Positions 18,247 through 27,829 are shown, counted from the stretch's first letter. The stretch: 64,000 nucleotides of DNA from Sulfitobacter alexandrii (GCF_001886735.1 NZ_CP018076.1:2852001-2916000), one strand, 5' to 3'. Notes: generated by a model not told the origin, from the letters alone. Numbers and translations: made by a program.

Positions 18247-19581
18247 ATGCGCATTCTCGCCCTTCTGTTCTGCCTCGCCCTGCCGTTTGCCGCCCTGCCG
18301 CAGGCGGTCACGGCGCAGACCAGCGACCAGCCCACCGGCACCATCGCGATCCAGGACGACGCCGCGTCGGACGCGGCGATCGCCAACCGTATCCGCGACA
18401 TCCTGCGCGAGCTGGAAGGTTTCGAGGATGTCTCCGTCACCGTGTCGTCGGGCATCGTCACCCTGCGCGGCTCCACGCTGGACATGACCGCCGCAACCCG
18501 CCTGTCGGAGCTCGTCGGCCGGGTCGAAGGCGTCGTGGCGATCAAGAACGAGGTGTTCGAGACGACCGACGTGGCCCGCCGCCTGAACCCGGCGGTGGAA
18601 CGCTTCAAGGCGCGCGGATACCAGTTCCTCGCATTCCTGCCGCTGGCGCTCATCGCGCTCGCGGTCTTCTTTGCCGTCGTGTTTTTGGGCTTCTTCATCG
18701 CCCGCCGCAAGCAGCCGTGGGACCGCCTGTCGCCCAATGCCTTCATTGCCGACATCTACCGCCAGATCGTGCGGCTGTTCTTCATCATCGGTGGCCTCGT
18801 CATCGCACTCGACATCGTGGGCGCCACCGCGCTGCTGTCGGGCATCCTGGGCGCGGCGGGCATCGTCGGCCTGGCCATCGGTTTCGCGGTGCGCGACACG
18901 GTCGAGAACTTCATCGCATCGATCATGCTGTCGATCCGCCAGCCCTTCCGCCCCAATGACACGGTGGAGATCGAGGGCGATACCGGCAAGGTGATCCGCC
19001 TGACCAGCCGGGCCACCATCCTGCTGAGCTTTGACGGCAATCACATCCGGATCCCCAACGCGACGGTGTTCAAGAGCCGTATCGTCAACTACTCGCGCAA
19101 CGCCGAGCGCAGGTTCACCTTTGCCCTGTCGGTGGCACCCGACGCGGACCTCGACCAGGCACGCCACCTGGCACTGGATACCCTGAACGCCCTGCCCTTC
19201 GTCCTGGACAGCCCCGAGGTGTCGGTCTGGATAGAATCGGTCGACGATTTCTGGGTCACGCTGAACATGGCCGCATGGATCGACCAGAACGATACCTCCA
19301 TCGTGCTGGCGCGGTCCGAGGCGATCCGCCTGACCCAGGCGGCCTTCGACGCGGCAGGCATGGCCGCCCCCTTCCCTAGCTACCGGATCGAGAATCTGTC
19401 GGCGCTCGCGGGCAAGGCCGACGTCTCGACCGCCGCACCCCCAAGGCAGGACGCGTCGGCGCCCGCCCCTGTGCAGGACGTGGAGGCAACCGCCGAAAAG
19501 GAACTGGAAAAGATCGTCGATCAGGAACGCGCCGAACTCTCCCGCCGCGACCTGCTCAACGTGAACGCGACGACGGAATAG
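18247..19581 (+). CDS. MscS-family mechanosensitive channel with N-terminal BON domain
   Basis: A 444-residue inner-membrane protein. Residues 1-24 are a signal peptide. Residues about 40-100 match a BON domain (IRDILRELEGFEDVSVTVSSGIVTLRG, then VVAIKNEV), which would lie in the periplasm. Hydrophobic segments follow near 123-145, 170-190 and 195-230. The pore-lining signature GAAGIVGLAIGFAVRDTVEN and the beta-domain lead IRQPFRPNDTVEIEG are clear MscS features. The C-terminus is a charged tail with a predicted coiled coil. A channel that releases solutes on hypo-osmotic shock is expected. Confidence 0.92.
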   Translation: MRILALLFCLALPFAALPQAVTAQTSDQPTGTIAIQDDAASDAAIANRIRDILRELEGFEDVSVTVSSGIVTLRGSTLDMTAATRLSELVGRVEGVVAIKNEVFETTDVARRLNPAVERFKARGYQFLAFLPLALIALAVFFAVVFLGFFIARRKQPWDRLSPNAFIADIYRQIVRLFFIIGGLVIALDIVGATALLSGILGAAGIVGLAIGFAVRDTVENFIASIMLSIRQPFRPNDTVEIEGDTGKVIRLTSRATILLSFDGNHIRIPNATVFKSRIVNYSRNAERRFTFALSVAPDADLDQARHLALDTLNALPFVLDSPEVSVWIESVDDFWVTLNMAAWIDQNDTSIVLARSEAIRLTQAAFDAAGMAAPFPSYRIENLSALAGKADVSTAAPPRQDASAPAPVQDVEATAEKELEKIVDQERAELSRRDLLNVNATTE

Positions 19582-19600
19582 GAATTTTGGCAAAACGCAC

Positions 19601-19629
19601 TTGCACTGACCGCGCAAGGCTTCTAATTA
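19601..19629 (+). promoter_or_regulatory. Sigma70-type promoter of tRNA-Gln
   Basis: TTGCAC and TAATTA are separated by exactly 17 bases, and the tRNA begins 12 bases after the -10 element. The elements deviate from consensus by one or two bases each. Confidence 0.65.
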
Positions 19630-19640
19630 GCGGCTCACGT

Positions 19641-19715
19641 TGGGGTGTAGCCAAGCGGTAAGGCAGCGGTTTTTGGTACCGTGTACCGTAGGTTCGAATC
19701 CTACCACCCCAGCCA
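19641..19715 (+). tRNA. tRNA-Gln (anticodon TTG)
   Basis: A 75-base cloverleaf. The acceptor stem TGGGGTG pairs with CACCCCA and is followed by discriminator G and an encoded CCA. The D arm is GCC...GGC and the anticodon stem is GCGGT/ACCGT with loop TTTTGGT, giving anticodon TTG (codon CAA). The T arm includes GGTTCGAATCC. It marks the left edge of the variable region: native-looking sequence ends here and a recombinase module follows. Confidence 0.95.
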
Positions 19716-19887
19716 CACACTTTCCCTAGTCTAGACGGTGCTAGGTGCGCGTGAAATAGCCCCGTGCTTTCCGTGGCTTAGCGGATAGCGGCGCTTGCTC
19801 AGACCGTATGTTGGGTCGGAATATGTCTCGATATCCGCAAAAGTCTGGGCGCGGCATTTTCGCGATACGAGTTTGGTGGATTAGGGC
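19716..19887. other. Left junction segment of the variable region
   Basis: This 172-base stretch lies between tRNA-Gln and the serine recombinase stop codon. No gene, T-rich terminator or copy of the tRNA 3' end was recognised. The left attachment site of the island probably lies here, but serine integrases leave only very short core repeats, so the exact point cannot be read. Confidence 0.4.
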
Positions 19888-21528
19888 TTAGAGCGTAGCG
19901 AGGAGTGCGCGCTGCTCTTCCCAAGCCATAGGAAGGTCGTGCCTCAGATACCAATCAGAGGTGAACCCGATCGGCTGTCTGCCGTCCAGAACATCACGCA
20001 CGATGTCTGGGGCCAAGAATGCCAGTCCGATCATCTGCTGGATGCGGCGCTTTGAAGTGCCGTCGGTCTTGGCGATGGCGGCGAAGGTCTCGCCTGATTT
20101 GATCCGCTCGTACCAGGCATGTGCCCTTACGACGTTGCGGATCAGCACCACGTCTCGCGAGCCGGACTGATCGGCGAGGATGATCTTCGTTTCCACGCCG
20201 CGCTTGCGGAGCTGGAACGTGACTCTGATGGAAAGGCAGTCAGGATCGACGTTGTCTGTCTCTGACCCGATGCAGCTTGCGATTTCATCCGGGGATATCT
20301 GGACCAGCATTTCGCCCGGTGACACAACGACCCTCTCGACAAGCTTCAGAAGCTGTGGCTCGCTCACGGTCTCCAAGGCCCCTGATAGCGCGGCATCAAC
20401 ACGACGAACCTGGTCTGCGGTTGCCGCGCGGAGCAGGTCGGCTGCGAAGCGCTGTTCGGACATAGTCAGACGCAGAACGTCAGCCACCCGGCCCTCCAGT
20501 TCTTCTGCAGGCAGACGCCAGCCATCCTGATGGCCGTCGCCGCTCCGGGCCACCAGCCGATGGGACACGTAATACCGCAGGCGCACCCCTTTGCGGGTCT
20601 TGGCATGAGACGGCGTCAGCCGGTCACCTGTTTCATCAAAGAGCTTGCCGCAGAGGTGGGAGCGTCTTTTGGCGGTCTTGTGGCCTCTGCTCTTCGCGGC
20701 CCCTTGCTGCAGAACGTGCTGAACCCGATCCCAGCGCTCTGGATCGATGATCGGATCATGCTGTCCTTCATGGACCTTGTCCTTGTGCCGGATGCGCCCG
20801 GCGTAGATCGGGTTGGTCAGGATGTGATGGATGTGACCCCGGTCGAAAGCGCCGCCACCGGAGACCGTCCCATCTGCGGCAACGCGTTTGCGCGTGCGCA
20901 AGCCGAGCTTCTCTGCATCAGTCTTCACCGCAAGTACTGTGCCATGCACTTCATAGAGATCGTAGAGGGTGCGGATGATCTGGGCCTCGTCGTCCCTGAT
21001 CTTCAGAGTCCGGCCATCCGCATCATAACCCAAGGGCACCTGTCCCCCCATCCAAAGCCCCTTGCGCTTGGACGCGGCGATCTTGTCCCGGATGCGCTCG
21101 GCCGTGACCTCCCGCTCGAACTGCGCAAAGGAGAGCAGCATGTTCAGCGTCAGACGCCCCATGCTGGTTGCCGTGTTGAATGACTGTGTGACAGATACGA
21201 AAGAGGCTTCTGCCGCATCCAGGATATCGACGATCTTCGAGAAATCGGAGAGCGACCGCGTCAATCTGTCGATCTTGTAAACGATGATCTGGTCCACCCG
21301 TCCGCTGGCGACATCGTCGAGCAGTTGTTGCAAGGCAGGACGTTCCAGACTGCCACCTGATAGGCCACCGTCATCGTATGGGTCAGGCAGAAGTACCCAG
21401 CCTTCGTGCTTCTGACTGGCGACATAGGCCGCACAGGCCTCTCTTTGGGCATGCAGGGAGTTGAACTCCTGTTCCAGACCATCCTCGGAGGACTTTCGGG
21501 TGTAGATGGCGCAGCGGATCTTCTTCAT
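19888..21528 (-). CDS. Large serine recombinase (resolvase/integrase family)
   Basis: A 546-residue site-specific recombinase. The resolvase catalytic domain begins RCAIYTRKSSEDGLEQEFNS, with Ser13 as likely nucleophile, and continues through IIVYKIDRLTRSLSDF and FAQFEREVTAERIRDKIAASK. A 'Recombinase' domain follows (GHIHHILTNPIYAG near residue 255), then a C-terminal DNA-binding and helical part. The ATG at 21528 is preferred because it gives the canonical N-terminus and overlaps the upstream DUF2924 gene by ATGA. It probably integrated or excises part of this region. Cys residues of the usual zinc ribbon are sparse. Confidence 0.92.
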   Translation of the reverse strand: MKKIRCAIYTRKSSEDGLEQEFNSLHAQREACAAYVASQKHEGWVLLPDPYDDGGLSGGSLERPALQQLLDDVASGRVDQIIVYKIDRLTRSLSDFSKIVDILDAAEASFVSVTQSFNTATSMGRLTLNMLLSFAQFEREVTAERIRDKIAASKRKGLWMGGQVPLGYDADGRTLKIRDDEAQIIRTLYDLYEVHGTVLAVKTDAEKLGLRTRKRVAADGTVSGGGAFDRGHIHHILTNPIYAGRIRHKDKVHEGQHDPIIDPERWDRVQHVLQQGAAKSRGHKTAKRRSHLCGKLFDETGDRLTPSHAKTRKGVRLRYYVSHRLVARSGDGHQDGWRLPAEELEGRVADVLRLTMSEQRFAADLLRAATADQVRRVDAALSGALETVSEPQLLKLVERVVVSPGEMLVQISPDEIASCIGSETDNVDPDCLSIRVTFQLRKRGVETKIILADQSGSRDVVLIRNVVRAHAWYERIKSGETFAAIAKTDGTSKRRIQQMIGLAFLAPDIVRDVLDGRQPIGFTSDWYLRHDLPMAWEEQRALLATL

Positions 21529-21929
21529 GTGCTGCCCCTGCCCGTAAGACCGAAAAAGCGCGGCCCCGACCAGGCCGTGCCTGTGATATGTTTGGCGATG
21601 GCGGAGAGCGATGGCCAGATGCGGCCATCCATCAGGAAACCGCCCTCGAGAACATCGACATGATAGCTGCGCCCGTTCCATTCGCGCACCAACCGTGCAC
21701 CGCTGTTGAGCCTTTCCGGACCGGCAGCGGCGACGTCTTCTCCCTCCGCGATCTTCAGTAAGGCCCGCCGCGTCGCTGCGGGCAAACCGCCTGCCCGCTT
21801 GCACTGCCGTTCATACCCGACCGCCTTCTGCATAAAGGCAACCGACAGGTACGCTGGCGGAGGCGATCCGAAGATCGCCTCCCAGTCCGTCAGCGCCGCT
21901 GCGCGATCCGGGTCCCGCTTACCCGGCAT
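21525..21929 (-). CDS. DUF2924 domain-containing protein
   Basis: A 134-residue basic protein. FGSPPPAYLSVAFMQKAVGYERQCKRAGG and the later GARLVREWNGRSYHVDVLEGGF with FLMDGRIWPSLSAIAKHITGTAWSGPRFFGL (shown in parts) match DUF2924, a small family that travels with serine recombinases in alphaproteobacteria. Function unproved; DNA binding or recombination accessory is a reasonable guess. The start overlaps the DUF3489 gene by 11 bases and the stop overlaps the recombinase start by ATGA, so all three are made from one message. Confidence 0.87.
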   Translation of the reverse strand: MPGKRDPDRAAALTDWEAIFGSPPPAYLSVAFMQKAVGYERQCKRAGGLPAATRRALLKIAEGEDVAAAGPERLNSGARLVREWNGRSYHVDVLEGGFLMDGRIWPSLSAIAKHITGTAWSGPRFFGLTGRGST

Positions 21930-22221
21930 GATTTGTCTCAGCGACCAAATTGGCCTGCACACGGGCGGGCGCAGATACAATTCGGTACTTCGGCACGCCG
22001 CCAGTGGCCGGCTTCTCCCAAGCAATCTCATAGCCCGCCTTGCGCAGCCCGGTCAGCGCCGCCCGCGTCGTGTGCTGTTGCCAGCCAAGCTTGTCACTCA
22101 GGGCCTTGATGTCCGCACCTGCCTTGGCGCTCAGCAGCTTGATCAATTGGTCTTTCTTGGTCACCCGGCCCTGTTTCTTGGGCTTCGCACCTGGCTTCTT
22201 CATGGTCGATGTTGTAGTCAT
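21919..22221 (-). CDS. DUF3489 domain-containing protein
   Basis: A 100-residue protein with a lysine-rich N-terminus and a winged-helix-like core: KKDQLIKLLSAKAGADI, then ALSDKLGWQQHTTRAALTGL and RKAGYEIAWEK. This is the DUF3489 signature, and the HTTRAALTGLRK segment looks like a recognition helix. It probably acts as a small DNA-binding regulator of the recombinase cassette that it heads. Confidence 0.88.
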   Translation of the reverse strand: MTTTSTMKKPGAKPKKQGRVTKKDQLIKLLSAKAGADIKALSDKLGWQQHTTRAALTGLRKAGYEIAWEKPATGGVPKYRIVSAPARVQANLVAETNHAG

Positions 22222-22601
22222 GTCGGTCTCCTCAGATCATCAGCGGAGACATTCCGCTGCTACTGAGCAAAGCCCGGACTCTTCGGGCAGCGCACGCAAA
22301 TGCGGTCGAGCGCAACGACAGTACCGCTCGAAAGGCAAAGCAAGTCCAGTGGGTTCTCGGACGAAATCGAGAACCGTTCGCAGGCGCAGCAAAAAGCACC
22401 ATAGGCGGGAACCGGACTTTCGCTGCGATGGCGAACCGGATCAGTCTTAGTGAAAAAGCCGACATCCAACACGTTTGATTTAGCATCATGAAACCATCTT
22501 GTTTCGGGGACCAAGTTTCCTTGATTGATGGCGCTTCGAATGCGGGTGCTTTATCATAAGAGCAGCTCGCCCATTCGAACGAACTAAAAAGGCTACAGTA
22601 A
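22222..22601. other. Intergenic region between the recombinase cassette and the STAND gene
   Basis: 380 bases between divergent genes. It must hold both promoters, but no pair of -35/-10 boxes with normal spacing was convincing; TTGATT (22521) and TATCAT (22552) are too far apart. AAAAGG just before 22602 is the ribosome-binding site of the STAND gene. Base composition becomes AT-richer toward 22.5 kb. No RNA gene or repeat seen. Confidence 0.4.
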
Positions 22602-25600
22602 ATGCCTGCGACCACACGTCAAACTGCCGGACCGGGGTACAACTTTGAAGATCTGACTTCTGCTTGGCTAATCTCAAAGATGTTGATAGGGCAAAGGTTG
22701 CAAGGCGTCGGAACGGAAGGCGCAATCTTGCAGTCTCAGACTAAGTCCATCGGCTGGATAATCGATGACCTTTTAGTTTCGACCCAAAACGGGGCCAGCC
22801 ACCTTGCGGTGTCATGCAAGGCTAACTTTCAAGTTTCAAGCAATGGATTGCCGAGGGATTTTGTCGACCTCGCCTGGAAGCAATGGAAGACTGACGGCGG
22901 TTCAATGCAAAACAATGCGGACTGCTTAGGCCTCGTAACAAGGGGGAGGCATCCCGCATTCGATCCTGTTTGGGCTGATATTGTAAACTGGGCAAAAAGC
23001 TCCGATGAAGAACTCGCGCTGACTAGAATAAGAGCCACTAGCAAACACTCAAGAATTTTTGACAGTATCAAAAGCCCGGCCGGTTCAGCTGTGCCAACAG
23101 ATCTTGAAACGCTTCGACTAGTACAGCGGCTTATAGTCGTCCCGCTGGATTTCCAGCTGGATCAGTCAACATCTGAGGCCGAAGCCATTAGCCGTTGCAG
23201 GCAGTTGATTCAAAGCGGTTCGCAACATGACGCAGAGAATGTCTGGAAAGAATTAGTCCAGATTTCTGAGGAGACTCGGTTAGGCTCTGGAACAATTGCA
23301 ATCAGTGCGGTTTGGGACAGACTTCGACCCAAGTATGAGCTCAAAGACCGCCCCAATTTTGAGAGTTCTTGGGAGTCGTTGAGAGCCTTATCCCGAGACA
23401 GCCAAGCCGGGATTCAAAGTGAGTTACCCTCCGGCTTTTCCTTACCTCGTTCGAAAGCAAAGGACGCTCTTAGAGACCTAGTAGAAGCCCATCAAGTGAC
23501 CGTGGTTGTTGGTGAGTCAGGAACGGGAAAATCAGCCCTTGTAAAAAATACGCTTGATGAGAAATTCCCCACCCCCAGTCAGATATGGCTTGGTCCTGAG
23601 CATGCCAAAGCACTCACTTCGGAACTGGGACGCAGAAAAATGGGCGTCGTCCACGATCTGGCCAGTGTACTTATGACGGCACCAAGCCAAACCAATGTAT
23701 TGGTTTTGGATGCAATCGAAAAACTTGATCTGGATGCATTGTCTCGCATGAAGACGCTCACCGATGAGCTCTTGAACCGAGCAAAACCTGAATCTGTGGA
23801 CTTCTGGCGCATTGTGGTTGTCTGTCAGACAGAAGCTTGGCGCGAGCGGGTTCAAATGGAGTTGAAAAAGTACTCTAAAGCCACGCTTCCCTTAGCAACG
23901 ATTCAACCAGCTGAAGTCAAGGAAGCTCTTCGTTCTAGCGCGGAACTAAGATGGCTCTCGTTCCGAGAGGAAGCAGTTTCTGCTCTCACCAACCTAAAGA
24001 CATTAAGCTGGGTAATGAGAGCGGCTGGGGTGTTTGATGAGGGTAATGACGAGCTAACTACACCCACTGCGTTCGTCGACGGTATCTGGCAATTTTGGAC
24101 AGAAGGTCAAGTTGGTCCACAGAACCTCTTAGTCCGACTTGCAGAGCGAGAGGCCAATTTCGAGCGTAGCTTTGCGATAAGTGAATTAGATGCCACCGAT
24201 GCGCAAATATTCCAGGAGAAGACTCAGTATCTACCCTTAAGAAAGAACCACCGAAACCGAATAGAGTTCGAACATGATCTTGCCGCTGAATGGGTAAGAT
24301 TTCAGAGGCTTAAGGAGATTTCGCACGATATCGAAAGCTGGTCACCGCTGGCGGAGAACCCGCTTTGGACTGGATCTTTAAGGCTGCTGGGTCAGTTCTT
24401 GCTACGACAGCGAACAGAAGCGTCAAATGAATGGATCGAAGCTTTCACCCAACTAGAACGCCAAGGCGCTACTTTGCCAGCGGACATTCTCTTAGATTCG
24501 GTATTCCTTGACCCACAAGCCACTAAGTTCCTGTTTGAAAACAAAACATTTCTATTCGAGAAGAACGGCAAATACCTGCGAAGACTACTTCAAAGGTTCC
24601 TGCAGGTAGCTACTGTTCCAGATGTACCCTCAGGAATAGCTGAAATTGATCAAGACCTCGAGCTCTACATGGAAGCGCAGCATCGCTTCCCTATACTCGC
24701 ATACTGGCCACCGATGGCATACTTTCTGCATCAGAATATCGAACTTGTAGCAGACCTAGTGTCTCCAATCGTGGCACAGATATGCGGCACATGGTGCTCG
24801 AAGATGCCAAGGGAACTATCTGACGGCTCAGCCATGCCTTGGCGAAGAGAGTTTGCAGAGATTGCATTGGCGACAGCTCGATCACTTCAAGTCGATCAGG
24901 GCAAGGCGTCAAAATATCTTGGCGACGGTGAGCGACCTATCTACAAAGCCGCGTTCGCCAGCGTATCTGACCTTCCGGATCAAGTCGCCTCTTGGGCACT
25001 GGAAGTTAGCCAACGACGGGCAGAAGACCCTGATGTCGTCCTTAGGATTGAAAGAGCAAAGTCTGAATTGGCTCGAGAACACGCGGAAAAAATAAAGTCT
25101 GATCCGGAGTATCGAAAGCGTGAAGCGGATCGGAGATCTCGTCGGGCTTCACTTCCCTCGTTCATAGACAGCTCGGAACCATTGCCACCGTGGCCGTTGG
25201 GTCCACAAGATCGAATTGAAAACGACTTTCAGCACGTCGTGCTACATGATGATGTGTTGTTGCCGATGATGTCTCAGTTGCCGGAAATTGCTTCAGAGGT
25301 CTTGTTGGCTAACTTAATCGAAGCAATTCCACGGCGAGATTTTTCAAGATCGACATACCGTGACAACGTTGGGCTGAACTTTGATCACACCTATCCGACA
25401 ATTTTCTGGAAAAGCCCATTCTGGCGTTTTTTTCAGGTCCAACCGGCAGAAGCATTGTCCACGTTGATCGAGCTCATAAATTTTGCAACCGATCGTTGGT
25501 CTTACGCCTCGACTCTCGATGGAGATCGCGCGCCACCAAGCACCTCGCTAACCATGAAAGACGGTTCTACTAAAGCGTTTATCGGAAACTGCGACTTATA

Positions 25601-27821
25601 CGATTGGTCGCAAAAAAGCTCAACTTCGAACGGTCAGTTGCACTGTGCTTTGAATGCGCTTGAAAAATGGCTCGTTTCTCAACTTGAGGGCGACGCTGAC
25701 ATCCAAAAACAGATCGAGGAAATCTTCGAAACAAGCCATTCGCTTGCGCTCATTGGAGTACTTGTGAACGTGGGTAAACACACGCCTGAGCTCTTCTGCG
25801 GGCCGCTTCTCCCATTGGCTGGATGCGAGCGCGTGTTTCTGTTTGATGAAGGAAGATTGAAGAACTCCAGCTTCTTCGATGCGTTCACTTGGTCGAGGGC
25901 CGGCGAAGTCGCGTTTAATATGGCCCGAGACTGGGCTGCTGCGGCTTACAGGCAGAGAAACCTTGTCGAAGTTGTAGTGACCCAGATGGCAAGGAACAGC
26001 CGGTTTGCCTCTTCCGTAAAGGCTACAACAGATAAATGGGTTGCTCCACGTGATCAAAAGGCCAGCCTGGAACACCGAATACTGAAAGCTCAATTAGACC
26101 CAGCGAACTATACTTTCACGACAGAGACTGATGAAATCCATTTTGCTTTGCCAAGCGAACTGCTCGCAGACGTTGAGTCATTTCAGCGGAATGGCAGTCT
26201 TCAGCTGGCCAAGTTAATGCTCGCGGACAACTGTCGGCGGGCTCTCGCTCAGAAGGCAGATCTACCCGATGCTGAAGCTTCTTATCTGTGGGACATTCTG
26301 TGTGCTCCTGAAGTAAGCACGGAACAAGAAGATGAAGGGAGGCAGAACCTCAACAAAGCGTCTGCCGCTGCAGTGCTAACGGTATTAGGCTCATCTTGGT
26401 TGCGGCGAGATCCTGGTAGGGAAGTATTTGTCAAAGACTATTTGCGGAAGCAGATCGAAGCTATCGAAAACGTTCCCCATTTCGGTCGGGATGGTTTTTA
26501 TCACATTGATCAACGGCTTGAGTTTTTAGCACATTCGGTTTTTCACCTTTGGTGCGAAAGCACCGACGAACTTGCAGAATGGGAAACGGCCCTCCTTCAG
26601 GTCCTAACTTCAGGTGACAATAAGGCTGCCGGAGTGATCGGGGCGCTTGCGTACCGAGATCGCCGTAAACTCGGTCAGTCGTGGTTTCGCATCATCCAAA
26701 TTGGGGTCTTCTGGTCCGCACTAACAATGCTTGAACCCGAGAGAGACGACTCCGATGCAGTGAAGACACGTTGGAACCGCTGGCGTGTTTGGCTCTGTCA
26801 AAAAAAGATTTCAGAGGTTGATAGTCAAATATCTGGCATTGATTTTTTGGGCGTTTGGAACCTGCAAAAGAAGCTCGAGAAAGAAAGATGGCGCAGAGCT
26901 TACGAGGCTAGAGACAAGCTCTGTATCAGAAGCCCTGAAGAGCGATTGTCTTTTGGTCTTGATACTCAGTTTCTGTCGAGTTTTCTTCATTGGCTGACGC
27001 AAACGGACACTGAACACGATGCAGAAACGTCCGAGATAGCCTCTGAAATACTTCTGTCTTCGTTTCAATATCAGGCTGCCTACTGCAAGGAGCATATGGA
27101 TGAGCGCGGAGAGTTTGGACTTCCGCCGCAGTTTGGCTACGACGTTATTCAAAGACTTGCGTTTGAATGCGCGCGAACTTCAGACGACAATGCAATGAGT
27201 ATCTACAATGCCGTCTTGAGTCTGGGGCCTGCGGCTGATCACATTATCGACCATTTCTTAGGATCTTGGTTTATCCAGTTGCATAAACTGCTGGATACCG
27301 ACGCGTTCTGCGATCGCTGGAAGTCGATGATTCAGTTTGGCGTGGAAAGGCGGTGGTCCGAAGGTGGGAGCTGGTACGATGAGCAGAAGCTCCTTCGAAA
27401 ATTGCTCGGTTTTGAATATTCCTCTTCATTGCAGAACGTTCCCGATCTGGATGCCAAGCTCGAGAACATGTCCAAACTTTATGAGTATTGGGCTACGAAT
27501 AACCTCAGAAAGGACGAGGAGAACGTTTCTTGGTTTGCTTGCTTCCTTAAGTCAGGTTCAGGTAGAGCCCTTCGAATTAATGGGCTCAAATGGCTTGCGG
27601 CAAGCCTAACGAATGGCGAAAAGAAGCAGTACTGGCGCGACAGTAGGGACACAGGTTCCAGCCTTGTTGATCTCATCGACAAGGCTTTTCGAGATCAAAA
27701 AACTACCTTCCAAACGGATCCGTTGGCGCGGCATGCGATCGTGAAGTTGAGCGCTCTACTAGTCTCAAAGCAGATACCGGGTGCAATGTCTCTGCAACAG
27801 AAGATATCAACGCTTCGCTAG
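22602..27821 (+). CDS. Very large STAND-like NTPase with possible N-terminal nuclease domain (putative antiphage protein)
   Basis: A 1739-residue protein, strikingly AT-richer than the flanks. The N-terminus (GYNFEDLTSAW, then WIIDDLLVS with Asp55-Asp56 and AVSCKAN with Lys73) resembles the spaced D...xxK core of PD-(D/E)XK nucleases of the DUF4297/Cap4 or Mrr type. The NTPase has Walker A GESGTGKS (304-311) and Walker B NVLVLDAIEKL (Asp370). After it come a WLSFREEAVSAL segment and more than 1000 residues rich in alpha-helix without obvious repeats. This order, nuclease-NTPase-long helical sensor, is that of Avs/STAND antiviral ATPases. That role is inferred; a catabolic or signalling STAND cannot be excluded. 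ATG preceded by AAAAGG. Confidence 0.85.
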   Translation: MPATTRQTAGPGYNFEDLTSAWLISKMLIGQRLQGVGTEGAILQSQTKSIGWIIDDLLVSTQNGASHLAVSCKANFQVSSNGLPRDFVDLAWKQWKTDGGSMQNNADCLGLVTRGRHPAFDPVWADIVNWAKSSDEELALTRIRATSKHSRIFDSIKSPAGSAVPTDLETLRLVQRLIVVPLDFQLDQSTSEAEAISRCRQLIQSGSQHDAENVWKELVQISEETRLGSGTIAISAVWDRLRPKYELKDRPNFESSWESLRALSRDSQAGIQSELPSGFSLPRSKAKDALRDLVEAHQVTVVVGESGTGKSALVKNTLDEKFPTPSQIWLGPEHAKALTSELGRRKMGVVHDLASVLMTAPSQTNVLVLDAIEKLDLDALSRMKTLTDELLNRAKPESVDFWRIVVVCQTEAWRERVQMELKKYSKATLPLATIQPAEVKEALRSSAELRWLSFREEAVSALTNLKTLSWVMRAAGVFDEGNDELTTPTAFVDGIWQFWTEGQVGPQNLLVRLAEREANFERSFAISELDATDAQIFQEKTQYLPLRKNHRNRIEFEHDLAAEWVRFQRLKEISHDIESWSPLAENPLWTGSLRLLGQFLLRQRTEASNEWIEAFTQLERQGATLPADILLDSVFLDPQATKFLFENKTFLFEKNGKYLRRLLQRFLQVATVPDVPSGIAEIDQDLELYMEAQHRFPILAYWPPMAYFLHQNIELVADLVSPIVAQICGTWCSKMPRELSDGSAMPWRREFAEIALATARSLQVDQGKASKYLGDGERPIYKAAFASVSDLPDQVASWALEVSQRRAEDPDVVLRIERAKSELAREHAEKIKSDPEYRKREADRRSRRASLPSFIDSSEPLPPWPLGPQDRIENDFQHVVLHDDVLLPMMSQLPEIASEVLLANLIEAIPRRDFSRSTYRDNVGLNFDHTYPTIFWKSPFWRFFQVQPAEALSTLIELINFATDRWSYASTLDGDRAPPSTSLTMKDGSTKAFIGNCDLYDWSQKSSTSNGQLHCALNALEKWLVSQLEGDADIQKQIEEIFETSHSLALIGVLVNVGKHTPELFCGPLLPLAGCERVFLFDEGRLKNSSFFDAFTWSRAGEVAFNMARDWAAAAYRQRNLVEVVVTQMARNSRFASSVKATTDKWVAPRDQKASLEHRILKAQLDPANYTFTTETDEIHFALPSELLADVESFQRNGSLQLAKLMLADNCRRALAQKADLPDAEASYLWDILCAPEVSTEQEDEGRQNLNKASAAAVLTVLGSSWLRRDPGREVFVKDYLRKQIEAIENVPHFGRDGFYHIDQRLEFLAHSVFHLWCESTDELAEWETALLQVLTSGDNKAAGVIGALAYRDRRKLGQSWFRIIQIGVFWSALTMLEPERDDSDAVKTRWNRWRVWLCQKKISEVDSQISGIDFLGVWNLQKKLEKERWRRAYEARDKLCIRSPEERLSFGLDTQFLSSFLHWLTQTDTEHDAETSEIASEILLSSFQYQAAYCKEHMDERGEFGLPPQFGYDVIQRLAFECARTSDDNAMSIYNAVLSLGPAADHIIDHFLGSWFIQLHKLLDTDAFCDRWKSMIQFGVERRWSEGGSWYDEQKLLRKLLGFEYSSSLQNVPDLDAKLENMSKLYEYWATNNLRKDEENVSWFACFLKSGSGRALRINGLKWLAASLTNGEKKQYWRDSRDTGSSLVDLIDKAFRDQKTTFQTDPLARHAIVKLSALLVSKQIPGAMSLQQKISTLR

Positions 27822-27829
27822 CTTTGCGT

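Noticed and set aside
19641..19715. tRNA-Gln 3' end as attachment site for the island
   Set aside because: No second copy of GGTTCGAATCCTACC or a similar 15-20 base stretch was found near the right edge, and the nearby integrase is of the serine type.
22521..22557. Promoter of the STAND gene from TTGATT and TATCAT
   Set aside because: Spacing is 25 bases, far from the usual 16-18.
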